Shown here in pieces: positions 43,279 through 54,059 of a DNA stretch of 64,000 nt. The first letter of the stretch is position 1, and every line of letters begins with the position of its first letter. The notes under the pieces are model-generated. The model saw only the letters and a program-made list of their open reading frames with translations, searched no databases and was not told the DNA's origin. The translations under genes and the position numbers were made by a program. This stretch comes from Stenotrophomonas maltophilia. Lineage in GTDB: Bacteria; Pseudomonadota; Gammaproteobacteria; Xanthomonadales; Xanthomonadaceae. The stretch lies in contig NZ_CP154630.1 of NCBI RefSeq assembly GCF_039555535.1, positions 1,377,001-1,441,000 of the forward strand. Reading direction: 5' to 3'.

Positions 43279-46092
43279 TTACTTGAAGGTGTACTTGGCG
43301 CCGACGGTGAAGTAACGGCCGATGGCGCCGCTGAAGTGCAGCGGGTTGTAGTTCACGCCACCGTAGGTGGTGGGGTCGAGCGGAGCGATGCGATCAAACA
43401 CGTTCTGCACCGAGGCATTCAGCTCGAAGGCTTCGGTGATGTTCCAGCGGCCGGACAGGTCGAAGGTGGTGAACGAGGAGATCTTGGTGACGTCGGTACC
43501 ATCGGCGTACGAGAACTGGTACGAGCCCTCCGGACCACGGAAATCCTTGTTCTCCATCTTGGAGATGTAGTTGGCAACGCCGCTCACGCTCCACGGACCC
43601 TGCTTCCAGGTGGTGCCGAAGTTGATGCGGTCCCTCGGCGTGCCGATGCAGTTGGTCACGTCACAGTTGCCGTGGGTGCCGGCGTAGTCGCGGGTGACGT
43701 CGGCATCGGTGCGCTCGAACTTGAGCACATGGCTCCACTGCAGGTCCATTTCCAGCTGGCCCGGGCCGATATCGAAGGTCTGGCGGATATCGGTATCGAT
43801 ACCGCGGACGCGAGTCGATGCGGCATTGATGTACGCAGTGTTGACGGCCAGGATGCTGCCGGTGCCCGGGACGCCGTTGAGCAGGTTGTTGTCACGCAGC
43901 ACATTGCCCGCCGCGATCGCCGCACCCGTATCGCCCTGGGCGATTTCGTTGGTGCGCTTGATCTGCCATGCATCCACGGTCAGCGAGGTGGTGGAGGTCG
44001 GCTGCAGCACGATGCCCACCGAGTAGCTCTTCGACTCTTCCGGCTTCAGGTCCTTGTTCGGACGGGTGATGATCGCGACCGGCAGAGCGCCGCAATCGTC
44101 GGGGGTCGCGCCTGGTGCAGGGTTGCCGCCCGGGCAGCGCACCGGGTCGGCAGCATTGGAGAAGGCAGCCAGTCCACCATCGCCGTTCTCGGCCGGGTTG
44201 GGCGCGCGGAAGCCTTCGGCGTAGCTGGCGCGCAGGGCGATCCAGTCAGCCGGTGTCCACTTGATGCCCAGCTTCGGCGTCGCCTTGCCTTCGCCGCTTT
44301 CGTACTTGTCGTAACGCAGTGCGCCGGACAGTTCCAATTGTTCCAGTACCGGTGCCGACAGTTCCACATAGCCGGCGTAGACGTTCTGGGTGCCGTCGTA
44401 GGCCGAATAGCCCAGGCCGATGATCTGGCCCTGGTCGGTGAAGGTCTGCGGGGTCAGGCTGTTGCTGGTCTTGCGCCACTCGGTACCGATCGCCAGGCCC
44501 AGCGGACCACCCTTCAGGTCCATCAGGCTGCGCGACACGGTGAAGTCGAACATGTCCAGGGTCGACTTGGCACGTGCACTGATCCGCGGCGAGATGAAGT
44601 CGTACAGCGCCTGCGAATTGAGGTTGGCGTTGTCGCCGATGCGCCACACACCACCGGCACAGTTCGGATTGGCCAGGGCGCAACGCACGTTGTCGTAGTT
44701 GAGGAAGCCGGTGCGCTTGTTGACCAGGTCGGTGCCGGAGTGCAGGTAGGCGGTATCGTAGCTCCAGTCACCCCAGTTGCCCTTGACGCCGACCAGGAAG
44801 CGGGTGAACTCGTTGGAGTTGTCGGTCACGCGCGGGCCGACATCCCAGGCCGAGTAGCGCAGGCGCGAGGCCTGGCCCGGGATTGGGTTGTCCGGATGGT
44901 TCGGGCCCAGCACTGTGGCGCCATCGCCACTGTTGGCGTTGATCGGGCCACCGGGGTAGCCCCAGCCACCGGAAACACCGGACGGCGTGTTGCTGAAGGT
45001 GGTGTCCTTCTTCGAGTAGCCGATCTCGGTGTAGATCTCGCCGCCTTCGCCGAAGGCGAAGCTGGCGCGACCGAACACGTTGACGTACTTCTCTTCCGGG
45101 GTCAGGTCACGGTACAGCTGGTTCGGATCCCAGAGGCAGCCCTGTGCCTGGGCGGTCGCGTCGTTCTGGCCGGGAATGGTGGTCAGGCCGGCACAGCCCG
45201 GCAGGGCGACCAGGTGGCCGGTGCTGTCGTACACCGAACCATTCGGACCCACGCCGCCGCGGGTACCGCCGCTGAGGAAGGCGCCGCCCAGGAACTGCGC
45301 GTTGTTGCCGTAGCCCCACGGGCGGGTGTCGCCGGTGCCGATCCACTTGCGGTTCTTGCGATCGCTGATCTTGATCGCGTCGGTCTTGCCGACGTCGAGG
45401 CTGAAGAAGGCATTCCAGCCGTCGGTTGCGAGGTCGCCAGTACCCGCGGTCAGGGTCGCCTTCTTCGCGTCGCCATCGCCGTCGCCGGAGACACCGTAGG
45501 AACCGCGAAGGATCGCACCCTGGAAGTCACTGCGCAGGATGATGTTGACCACGCCGGCGATGGCATCGGAGCCATAGATCGCCGAGGCGCCATCCTTCAG
45601 CACTTCCACGCGTTCAACGGCGTCAAGCGGAATGGTGCTCAGGTCGGTGAAGACCTTCTGGCCGTCATCGGCCAGGCCGTAGGTGGCCATGCGGCGGCCG
45701 TTCAACAGGACCAGGGTCGATCCCGCGCCCAGGCCACGCAGCGAAATGCCGGCACCACCGCCGGCGAAGCCGTTGCCGAAGGTCTTGGGAATGGAGCCGG
45801 AACCATCAGCAGTCAGGGTCTGCAGGTATTCGGCAACCGTGGTCTTGCCGGTGCGGTCGATTTCCTGACGGGTCACCACCTGCACCGGGGACGGTGTTTC
45901 GGTGTTGGTGCGCGGAATGTTCGAACCGGTAACCGTGATGCGGTCCAGGTTGGTGGCCTTTTCCTGCGCGAACGCTGAGGTGGGAGCCACGGCGCCAACC
46001 AGCAGCAGGGTGCCGCCGGTAAGGATGTGGGTGATGGACGATGCCAGGGTGCAGCGGCGGCGGCTGGCGGGCCGTTGGATCAGGTGTTTCAC
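43279..46092 (-). CDS. TonB-dependent outer-membrane receptor
   Basis: The GTG at 46092 has a good AGGAGAG site and starts a signal peptide (residues about 1-43, ending TSAFAQ); 937 residues. A TonB-box region LDRITVTGSNIPRTNTETPSP is followed by the plug (VQVVTRQEIDRTGKTTVAEYLQ; GAGSTLVLLNGRRMATYG; VERVEVLKDGASAIYGSDAIAGVVNII). The remaining ~700 residues are barrel strands and the protein ends in YTFK. It takes up an unknown large ligand such as a glycan, peptide or siderophore. The neighbouring tonB gene faces the same way. Confidence 0.93.
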   Translation of the reverse strand: MKHLIQRPASRRRCTLASSITHILTGGTLLLVGAVAPTSAFAQEKATNLDRITVTGSNIPRTNTETPSPVQVVTRQEIDRTGKTTVAEYLQTLTADGSGSIPKTFGNGFAGGGAGISLRGLGAGSTLVLLNGRRMATYGLADDGQKVFTDLSTIPLDAVERVEVLKDGASAIYGSDAIAGVVNIILRSDFQGAILRGSYGVSGDGDGDAKKATLTAGTGDLATDGWNAFFSLDVGKTDAIKISDRKNRKWIGTGDTRPWGYGNNAQFLGGAFLSGGTRGGVGPNGSVYDSTGHLVALPGCAGLTTIPGQNDATAQAQGCLWDPNQLYRDLTPEEKYVNVFGRASFAFGEGGEIYTEIGYSKKDTTFSNTPSGVSGGWGYPGGPINANSGDGATVLGPNHPDNPIPGQASRLRYSAWDVGPRVTDNSNEFTRFLVGVKGNWGDWSYDTAYLHSGTDLVNKRTGFLNYDNVRCALANPNCAGGVWRIGDNANLNSQALYDFISPRISARAKSTLDMFDFTVSRSLMDLKGGPLGLAIGTEWRKTSNSLTPQTFTDQGQIIGLGYSAYDGTQNVYAGYVELSAPVLEQLELSGALRYDKYESGEGKATPKLGIKWTPADWIALRASYAEGFRAPNPAENGDGGLAAFSNAADPVRCPGGNPAPGATPDDCGALPVAIITRPNKDLKPEESKSYSVGIVLQPTSTTSLTVDAWQIKRTNEIAQGDTGAAIAAGNVLRDNNLLNGVPGTGSILAVNTAYINAASTRVRGIDTDIRQTFDIGPGQLEMDLQWSHVLKFERTDADVTRDYAGTHGNCDVTNCIGTPRDRINFGTTWKQGPWSVSGVANYISKMENKDFRGPEGSYQFSYADGTDVTKISSFTTFDLSGRWNITEAFELNASVQNVFDRIAPLDPTTYGGVNYNPLHFSGAIGRYFTVGAKYTFK

Positions 46093-46216
46093 AGCTTCTC
46101 TCCTAACTGGAAAACCGTAGCGTTGAGGGCTGTCTCCGGAGTGTCCGGGACGGGCCAATCTAGGTTTCCGACGGGTGACGAAGTCGTGAAATTTTGCTTA
46201 ATCCGTAACGTTTGAG

Positions 46217-46246
46217 GTTGAACTTTGCCGAGTTTGGCATTTCAAC
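46217..46246. promoter_or_regulatory. AT-rich dyad upstream of the TonB receptor gene
   Basis: GTTGAA at 46217-46222 and TTCAAC at 46241-46246 are inverse copies 18 bp apart. Inside is TGCC...GGCA. It lies about 125 bp before the receptor start, in the most AT-rich DNA of the window (46190-46246). Possible operator for the receptor gene; no regulator gene is adjacent. Confidence 0.35.
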
Positions 46247-46252
46247 TCCGGA

Positions 46253-46281
46253 GGCCGGTCCGACAGGCGGTCGGACCGGCC
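46253..46281 (-). terminator. Hairpin after tonB
   Basis: GGCCGGTCCGAC-AGGCG-GTCGGACCGGCC, a perfect 12 bp stem 9 bp past the tonB stop. There is no T-tract. Likely the transcript end between tonB and the receptor. Confidence 0.55.
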
Positions 46282-46289
46282 CCGGATCG

Positions 46290-46940
46290 TCAGTCCGGCA
46301 ACGAGAACTGCACCGGCACCAGGCCGATGGCCGGTACCGCTATGCCATCACGCTGGGCCGGTTCAAAGCGCCAGCGCTTGAGCACCTGCTGGCGTGCGGC
46401 CTGGTCCAGGTGGCGCGAGCCACTGCTGCGCTCGATGCTGACCGCGACCGGCTGACCGCTGCTGTCAACCTCCACCCGCAGCAGCACCGTGCCCTGCTCA
46501 TGGTTGCGCAGGGCCGGCACCGGATAGGCCGGAGGCGGTGCACTGCGGTACTGCAGCTGGGCGCCGGCCAACGGCGTGCTGGTGTCGATGCTTGGTGCGA
46601 GTGGCGGCGCGGCCTGCTCGGCGGCCGGCAGCGCGATGCCCTGGGTTTCTTCTGCGGTCGCGGTAGGGGCGGGCAGTGGCGGTGTCGCCGGCTGTGCCTG
46701 TGGTTTCGGCACGACCCGGGCGACTTCCTTCGGTTCCTGCAGCACCGGCGGGGGCGGCGGGGGCGGGATCTTCTCGATCAGCCGGACCGTGGTCTTGTCA
46801 CGCGGGACCTGCACGGCCTGGTAGGTCGCCGGAATCAGCAGCAACAGGAACGCGAGCAGGTGCAGGGCGATGGCCGCGCTCCAAGCGGCAACGCGGGCGG
46901 GGTCGAAGTGCGGGGATGCAACGGGATACGTACGAACCAT
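46290..46940 (-). CDS. Energy transducer TonB-family protein
   Basis: ATG at 46940 (MVRTYPVASPHF) with GGAGGTGG upstream; 216 residues. One N-terminal membrane helix (AAWSAAIALHLLAFLLLLIPA) is followed by a Pro-rich spacer (KIPPPPPPPVLQEPK) and a C-terminal TonB domain (YPVPALRNHEQGTVLLRVEVDSSG... RHLDQAARQQVLKRWRFEPA). It couples the proton motive force to outer-membrane receptors. No exbB or exbD is in view. It probably serves the adjacent receptor. Confidence 0.92.
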   Translation of the reverse strand: MVRTYPVASPHFDPARVAAWSAAIALHLLAFLLLLIPATYQAVQVPRDKTTVRLIEKIPPPPPPPVLQEPKEVARVVPKPQAQPATPPLPAPTATAEETQGIALPAAEQAAPPLAPSIDTSTPLAGAQLQYRSAPPPAYPVPALRNHEQGTVLLRVEVDSSGQPVAVSIERSSGSRHLDQAARQQVLKRWRFEPAQRDGIAVPAIGLVPVQFSLPD

Positions 46941-47103
46941 GGTCCACCTCCATGCCAGTGACGAAGTCCTCAACGCACCAGGGCCCGTGGCGGGGTTGCC
47001 GCACGCGGCTGGCAGTCAATCATTAACGCCAGGGCCCGGCCACTGCCTAGAGGCAGGGGCAGGATCGTTGGGCTGGCCTTCAGCCAGCCGCCCCGGCTCA
47101 CAT

Positions 47104-47134
47104 GAAAAAGGCGGGCCCCCTGCGGGACCCGCCT
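47104..47134 (-). terminator. Intrinsic terminator of the SIMPL gene
   Basis: On the minus strand AGGCGGGTCCC-GCA-GGGGGCCCGCCT with one offset, then TTTTTC. It starts about 23 bp past the SIMPL stop. Confidence 0.75.
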
Positions 47135-47156
47135 CTGTCCAACGGAAGGGATGGGA

Positions 47157-47894
47157 TCAGCGACCCAGTTCGAACACCACGTCCAGGTTGACCGAGACGG
47201 TCGATTCACCCGGTGCGACCGGGGTGGCCTTGTCCATCGCCGCGCCGGCCGACATGGTCCGCATCATCGGCATCGGACGGTAGCCGCCGCCGGCGTTCTC
47301 GGAAATGCTGACGATGCGGCGCACCTGCAGGCCCAGCGACTTGGCATAGGTCTGGGCACGGGCCTGGGCCTTCTTCAGCGCGGCGAGCCGGGCTTCGTCA
47401 TAGACCGGTTCCGGCTGGTCGATCTCGAAGCTGGGGCCGTTGATCTGGTTGGCACCCTGCGCGGCCAGCGCGTCCAGCACCTTGCCGAGCTTGGCGATGT
47501 CGCGGACCTTCAGGCTGACCGTGTTGCTGGCCTGGTAGCCGGTGATCTTCGGCGCTTCGTTGTCGGCATAGCGGTATTGCGGGTTGAGGCTGACGCCGCT
47601 GGTCTGCACGTCGCGTTCGGCGATGCCGGCGGCCTTGATCGCGGCCAGTACCTTGTCCATCTGCTGGGCGTTCTGGCGCATGGCGCTGTTGCCATCGGCG
47701 GCCTGGGTGACCACACCGGCCGACAGGGTGGCGACATCCGGCACGCGGGTGGCCTCGGCGTTGGCCGAGATGTTCAGCAGGGTGCCTTCGGCCGCGGCGG
47801 CGATCGACGGCGACGACGGGGCGGCATGGGCGGTCATCGAGGTTCCAAGGGCGAGGGACAGGGCGAGCAGCAGCGGGGTGGCGGTCAGGCGCAT
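47157..47894 (-). CDS. SIMPL (DUF541) domain exported protein
   Basis: The 245-residue protein starts at an ATG with a signal peptide (LLLALSLALGTSMTAHAAP). Domain features are LLNISANAEATRVPDVATLSAGVVTQA, VLAAIKAAGIAERDVQTSGVSLNPQYRY and AQTYAKSLGLQVRRIVSISE. SIMPL proteins, such as E. coli YggE, are periplasmic and linked to oxidative stress. The mechanism is unclear. It is divergent from maf. Confidence 0.9.
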   Translation of the reverse strand: MRLTATPLLLALSLALGTSMTAHAAPSSPSIAAAAEGTLLNISANAEATRVPDVATLSAGVVTQAADGNSAMRQNAQQMDKVLAAIKAAGIAERDVQTSGVSLNPQYRYADNEAPKITGYQASNTVSLKVRDIAKLGKVLDALAAQGANQINGPSFEIDQPEPVYDEARLAALKKAQARAQTYAKSLGLQVRRIVSISENAGGGYRPMPMMRTMSAGAAMDKATPVAPGESTVSVNLDVVFELGR

Positions 47895-48023
47895 GGGATC
47901 TCCTTGTTGTGCGGTGAGGGTGGTGTCGCAGCGATGAACGCGCTGTGAGCCCGTTCGGGGTTGTACGCGTTCCGTAACGGGTTGCCGACGATTCAGGTGA
48001 CGGGCTCAGGTTATGCTGTGCCG

Positions 48024-48624
<601 letters not shown>

Positions 48625-48632
<8 letters not shown>

Positions 48633-50112
48633 GGAAATCCTGGTCAATGTGACCCCGCGCGAAACCCGGGTCGCGGTGATCGAAAACGGCATGCTGCAGG
48701 AACTGCACATCGAGCGCGGCTGGCGCCGTGGCGTGGTCGGCAACATCTACAAGGGCAAGGTGCAGCGGGTCATGCCCGGCATGCAGGCCGCGTTCGTCGA
48801 AGTGGGGCTGGAGCGCGCCGCGTTCCTGCACGCCAACGACGTGGTGCGCCCGGCGCCGGTAGCCAGCGCCGACACCGAGAACACCACCCTGCCGCCGCCG
48901 GCCAGCGTGCCCATCGTCGAGCTGCTGCGTGACGGCCAGGACATCGTGGTGCAGGTGGTGAAGGACCCGATCGGCACCAAGGGGGCACGCCTGACCACGC
49001 AGATCAGCATTCCGTCGCGCTACATGGTGCTGCTGCCGCAATCCAAGGTCGTGGGCGTGTCCGCGCGCATCGAGGATGAGGCCGAGCGCGCCCGCCTGAA
49101 GGCCCTGGTGACCGAGCTGTCTGCGCAGCATGGCGGCTACGGCTACATCGTGCGTACCAACGCCGAAGGCCAGCCGGCCGAGGCCATCGCCGAGGACATC
49201 GCTTACCTGTCGCGGGTCTGGAACGTGGTCGAGCGCCGCGGCCGCGAAGCGGCCTCGTGCAGCAACATCTATGAGGACCTGAGCCTGCCGCTGCGTTCGG
49301 TGCGCGACCTGATCCGCAAGGATGTGGACAAGGTGAAGGTGGATTCGAAGGAGACCTTCGGCCAGCTGCAGGCCTTCGTTGCCAAGTACATGCCGGTGCT
49401 GGCCGAGAAGCTGGAGCTGTACGCCGGTGATCGCCCGATCTTCGACATGTTCGGGGTGGAGGACGAGATCGGCCGTGCGCTGGACAAGCAGGTGCCGCTG
49501 AAATCCGGTGGCTACCTGGTGATCGACCAGACCGAGGCGATGACCACCATCGACGTCAACACCGGTTCGTTCCTCGGCCAGCGCAACCTGGAAGAGACGG
49601 TGTTCCGCACCAACCTGGAAGCGGCACAGGCAGTGGCACGGCAGCTGCGGCTGCGCAACCTGGGCGGCATCATCATCATCGACTTCATCGACATGGATGA
49701 TGCCGAGCATCGCCGCCAGGTGCTGCGCACGCTGGAAAAGGCGCTGGCCCGCGACCATGCCAAGACCACGGTGTACGACTTCTCGCCGCTGGGCCTGGTG
49801 GAAATGACCCGCAAGCGCACGGTCGAAAGCCTGGAGCGCCAGCTGTCGGAAACCTGCCCGCAGTGCAGCGGCCGTGGCAGCATCAAGACCACCGAAACGG
49901 TGACCTACGAGATCTTCCGCGAGATCACCCGTGCCGTGCGCCAGTTCGATGCCGCGCGCCTGCTGGTGATCGCCTCGACCAAGGTGGTGGCGCGCATCAC
50001 CGACGAGGAATCCTCGGCGGTGGCCGAGCTGGAGGAATTCCTCGGCAAGAGCATCCGCTTCCAGGCGGACGAGCAGTACCTGCAGGAGCAATTCGATGTC
50101 GTTCTGCTCTGA
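48625..50112 (+). CDS. rng: Ribonuclease G
   Basis: ATG at 48625 ([22 protein letters not shown]), after GGGAGG; 495 residues. An S1 domain ([25 protein letters not shown]) is followed by the RNase E/G catalytic core with the metal-binding TIDVNTGSF and IIDFIDMDD. Zn-link cysteines are in CPQCSGRG. It processes 16S rRNA 5' ends and degrades some mRNAs. It lacks the C-terminal scaffold of RNase E. The order maf-rng-yhdP-tldD is the usual one. Confidence 0.97.
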
Positions 50113-50142
50113 TCCTCGCCGGCCGCAGGCCGGCGGTGGCCG

Positions 50143-53100
50143 ATGAGCGCGCCGCCGCGCCTGCGACTGCGAAGGATCCGCCGTCATTTCATTGCCGCCT
50201 GCGCGGTGGGCCTGGTCGGGCTGGCACTGCTGGTGGGCACTCTCAGCCAGCTGCTGCCGCTGGCCGAGCGCCATCCCGACAGGATTGCCGCCTGGTTGAG
50301 TGAACGCGCCGGCCAGCCGGTGCATTTCGATCAGCTGCAGACGGCCTGGACCCGGCGTGGTCCGCTGCTGCAGCTGAAGGGCCTGCGCATCGGCGCCGGC
50401 CAGGGCCTGGCGATCGGCGAGGCCGAGGTGCTGGTGTCGATGTACAGCGGGCTGCTGCCCGGCCGCTCGTTGACCGAACTGCGCCTGCGTGGCCTGGCAC
50501 TGGACCTGCAGCAGGGCGAGGACGGCCGCTGGTCGGTGCGTGGCCTGCCGCAGTCCAACACCGGCGGCGATCCGCTGGACGCGTTGCGCCGGCTGGGCGA
50601 ACTGCAGGTGATCGGTGGCCGCCTGGGCGTGCATGCGCCGGGCCTGGGCATCGACACCACGCTGCCGCGCATCGACCTCCGCCTGCGCGTCAACGGCCAG
50701 CGCCTGCGGGTGGGCGTACGGGCATGGGCACAGGCCGACGCGCTGCCTTTGACTGCGGTACTGGACGTGGACCGCGCAGGCGGCAACGGCCAGGCCTGGC
50801 TTGGCGCAGACCCCGTTGATTTCCACGCCTGGTCGCCGCTGCTGGCGGCCGGGGGCATCCGCCTGCGCGAGGGCAAGGGCGAACTGAACCTGTGGCTGAC
50901 CCTGCGCGATTTCGCGCCGGTGGCCCTGACCACTGATTCGGACCTGCGTGACGTCCGCATCGATGGCGCACCGATGCCCGACGTGGCTGCTCCGCAGCTG
51001 CAGCTGCAGCGCGTGCAGGCCCGCCTGCGCTGGCAGCGCCAGGCCGATGGCTGGGCGCTGCAGGTGCCGCGCCTTCGTCTGAAGACGGAAGACGGCGAAC
51101 AACAGCTCGATGGCCTGCACCTGCAGGTCGGCAAGCAGTTGCGGGTTGGTTCCGGCGAGGTACAGGCCGGTACCGCGCTGCGCGCCCTGGCGCTGAGTGA
51201 TCGCCTCGACCCCGGCCTGCGCCATTGGCTGTTCCTGTCCAAACCGCAGCTGGATGTGCGTGAGCTGCAGCTGGCCGGCGAACGTGATGGCCCGTTGTGG
51301 GTCCAGGGTGAGCTGCAGTCGCTGGGCTTCGCCAGCGTGGGTCACTCGCCGGGCCTGCGTGGCCTGGGGGGACGCTTCGAGGGCGATGCCGATGGCTTCA
51401 GCCTGCAGCTGCAGCCGCAACGTCAGCTGCAGTTCGATTGGCCGACGGGCTTCGGCGTGCGCCACGACCTGCATCTGGCCGGGCAGGTGGTGGGCTGGCG
51501 CGACGAGGCCGGTGGCTGGCGCATCGGCACTGCGGCGATGCGGGTGGAAGGGACCGATTACGCGGCCGATGTGCGTGGCGGCGTCTGGTTCCAGGGTGAC
51601 GGCACGCGGCCGTGGCTGCAGCTGGCGGCCAAGCTGGACGATGTGCCGATGACCGCGGCCAAGCGGTTCTGGATCCATTCCAAGATGAGCAAAGGTGCTA
51701 CCGACTGGCTGGACATGGCACTGGCCGGTGGGCAGGTGCGCAACGGTGTCGGCCTGGTCAGTGGTGACCTGGATGACTGGCCGTTCGACAACCATGATGG
51801 CCGCTTCGAGGCCACCGGACACATCACCAACGGCGAGATCCGCTTCCAGCACGATTGGCCGCTGATGCGCCAGGTCGATGCCGATATCGCCTTCATCGGC
51901 CCCGGCTTCGATATGCGTGGGCGCGGCGATCTGGCCGGCGTGGCGGTACAGGCATTCGAAGCGGGCATTCCGGACTTCGGCCAGCAGCCGCTGTATGTGC
52001 GCGCGGATGCGCCCAGCGATGCGGGCAAGCTGCTTGCGATGCTGCGGCAGAGCCCGCTGCACAAGGACTATGGCGATACCCTGGACAACCTGGTCGCCAG
52101 CGGCCCGGCGCATGTGACCTTCGACCTGCTGCAGCCGCTGCACCACGATGAAGGCGGCGGTCACCTGCAGGGCACGGTCGACCTCAATGGTGTGAAGCTG
52201 GTGGACAAGCGCTTCCAGCTGGCCTTCGACAACATGCATGGGCAGGCGCGCTACAGCAATGGCGGCTTCGGTGCCGAGGAACTGGCGGTGCGCCACCTTG
52301 GTCAGGACGGCCGCTTGAGCCTGCGCGCCGGCGGCTACGTGCACGACAGTAGGCTGGCGTTCGAGTCGCAGCTGGCGGCCAACCTCGACGCCGGCGTGCT
52401 GATTGACCGCGCCCCGGAAATGGCGTGGCTCAAGCCCTATATCGCCGGTACCTCGCCATGGACCATTGCGGTCAACCTCCCCAAAGTGGCACCGGGAGCG
52501 CCCGCACCGCCCAGCGAGCTGCGCCTGAGTTCGGATCTGGTGGGAACCCGCCTGGACCTGCCGGCGCCCTTGGACAAGCCGGCCGCCGAGCCGCTGGCGA
52601 CCACGGTGGCCGCGCAGCTGCCGATGGGCGCTGGTCGCATCGATGTGGCCTTTGGCCAGCGCCTGGCCCTGGCCGCGCGCAGCCACAACAACCGCACCGG
52701 TGTGCAGGTCACCCTGGGCAGCGACCATGCCGATCGCGAGCCGCCGCCGAGCGGACTGTCCGTCAATGGTCGCAGCCCGACCCTGGATGCGCTGGAGTGG
52801 ATCGGCCTGGCCCGTGGTGGCAATGACGATGACGGCATGCCGCTGCGCGCGGTGGACGTGCAGGTTGGCAAGCTGATGCTGATCGGTGGCGTCTTCGAAC
52901 AGACCCGCCTGCAGCTGCAGCCGGGCCCGCAGGCACTGGATGTGCGGCTGGACGGACCTTCGCTGGCCGGTCGCCTGACCGTACCCAATGCCGAAGGGGG
53001 CACCATCAGCGGCCAACTCGACCGCGTGCACTGGCAGTCGCTGCCGCCGGCACCGGGCGCACCGGCCGCGCCAGTGCGGGTGCAGGCGGGCGCCAATGAC

Positions 53101-54000
53101 ATGGATCCGGCCAAGCTGCCGCCGTTCGCGCTGGACATCGCCGACCTGCAGTTCGGCAAAGTCGTGCTCGGCCAGGCGGTGCTGCGCACGCGGCCGCTGG
53201 CCAACGGATTGAACGTGGACGAGCTGCGCTTCCGTGCACCGGACCAGGAGATTGACATCAGTGGCCGCTGGCTGGGCCGCACCGGTGGCGCCCGCACCGA
53301 GCTGACCGCGCAGGTGCGCAGTGAAGACCTGGGGGGCCTGATGCAGAACCTCGACTACGGTGGCCAGCTGCGGGGCGGTTCCGGCCAGGCACAGCTGCAG
53401 GCGTCGTGGAGCGGGGGGCCCTCGGACTTCCAGCTGGCCAACCTGCAAGGGCGCCTGGACCTGCACGCACGCAACGGCCAGCTGCTGGAACTGGAGCCCG
53501 GCGCTGGCCGCGTGCTCGGCCTGCTCAGCGTGGCCCAGCTGCCGCGTCGCCTGATGTTCGACTTCCGCGACTTCTTCTCCAAGGGCTTCGCGTTCAACCA
53601 GGTGGATGGCAGCGTGCAGTTCGGGCAGGGCATGGCGCGCACCGACAAGGTACTGATCGAGGGTCCGGCGGCGAACATCACCATCCGTGGCCAGGCCGAC
53701 CTGCGCAACCAGCAGTTCGACCAGACCATCGATGTCAACCCGCGCGCCGGCAACCTGCTGACCGTGGTCGGCGCGGTGGCAGGTGGCCCGGTGGGCGCGG
53801 CGCTCGGCGCGGCCACCAATGCGGTATTGTCCAAGCCGCTCGGCGAGATCGGCGCCCGCACCTACAAGGTGACCGGCCCATGGAAGGAGCCGAAGGTGGA
53901 AGTGATTGAACGCAGCCGCGACAAGACCCCGCCAGCGCCCGTGCCGAGCCCGGTCCCGGCCGTTCCGCCGACCGTTACCGACCTGCCACGCTCGCGCTGA
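50143..54000 (+). CDS. yhdP: YhdP family AsmA-like envelope protein
   Basis: The 1285-residue protein starts at an ATG 30 bp after rng, with one N-terminal helix (FIAACAVGLVGLALLVGTLSQLLPLA). The rest is long beta-groove sequence of the AsmA/DUF3971 type, ending with an AsmA_2-type region (ARTDKVLIEGPAANITIRGQADLRNQQFDQTIDVNPR) and a Pro-rich tail. YhdP-class proteins bridge inner and outer membranes and carry phospholipids to the outer membrane. Length is normal. It is probably cotranscribed with rng. Confidence 0.95.
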   Translation: MSAPPRLRLRRIRRHFIAACAVGLVGLALLVGTLSQLLPLAERHPDRIAAWLSERAGQPVHFDQLQTAWTRRGPLLQLKGLRIGAGQGLAIGEAEVLVSMYSGLLPGRSLTELRLRGLALDLQQGEDGRWSVRGLPQSNTGGDPLDALRRLGELQVIGGRLGVHAPGLGIDTTLPRIDLRLRVNGQRLRVGVRAWAQADALPLTAVLDVDRAGGNGQAWLGADPVDFHAWSPLLAAGGIRLREGKGELNLWLTLRDFAPVALTTDSDLRDVRIDGAPMPDVAAPQLQLQRVQARLRWQRQADGWALQVPRLRLKTEDGEQQLDGLHLQVGKQLRVGSGEVQAGTALRALALSDRLDPGLRHWLFLSKPQLDVRELQLAGERDGPLWVQGELQSLGFASVGHSPGLRGLGGRFEGDADGFSLQLQPQRQLQFDWPTGFGVRHDLHLAGQVVGWRDEAGGWRIGTAAMRVEGTDYAADVRGGVWFQGDGTRPWLQLAAKLDDVPMTAAKRFWIHSKMSKGATDWLDMALAGGQVRNGVGLVSGDLDDWPFDNHDGRFEATGHITNGEIRFQHDWPLMRQVDADIAFIGPGFDMRGRGDLAGVAVQAFEAGIPDFGQQPLYVRADAPSDAGKLLAMLRQSPLHKDYGDTLDNLVASGPAHVTFDLLQPLHHDEGGGHLQGTVDLNGVKLVDKRFQLAFDNMHGQARYSNGGFGAEELAVRHLGQDGRLSLRAGGYVHDSRLAFESQLAANLDAGVLIDRAPEMAWLKPYIAGTSPWTIAVNLPKVAPGAPAPPSELRLSSDLVGTRLDLPAPLDKPAAEPLATTVAAQLPMGAGRIDVAFGQRLALAARSHNNRTGVQVTLGSDHADREPPPSGLSVNGRSPTLDALEWIGLARGGNDDDGMPLRAVDVQVGKLMLIGGVFEQTRLQLQPGPQALDVRLDGPSLAGRLTVPNAEGGTISGQLDRVHWQSLPPAPGAPAAPVRVQAGANDMDPAKLPPFALDIADLQFGKVVLGQAVLRTRPLANGLNVDELRFRAPDQEIDISGRWLGRTGGARTELTAQVRSEDLGGLMQNLDYGGQLRGGSGQAQLQASWSGGPSDFQLANLQGRLDLHARNGQLLELEPGAGRVLGLLSVAQLPRRLMFDFRDFFSKGFAFNQVDGSVQFGQGMARTDKVLIEGPAANITIRGQADLRNQQFDQTIDVNPRAGNLLTVVGAVAGGPVGAALGAATNAVLSKPLGEIGARTYKVTGPWKEPKVEVIERSRDKTPPAPVPSPVPAVPPTVTDLPRSR

Positions 54001-54059
54001 GCGTGGACCTCCTGTTCACGGGGCTTGCCTGAGCGCCCCCGCACCCCCAGATCGAGACC

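Noticed and set aside
43336..45978. An 880-codon open frame on the plus strand
   Set aside because: Antisense to the TonB-dependent receptor, whose plug and barrel motifs are clear.
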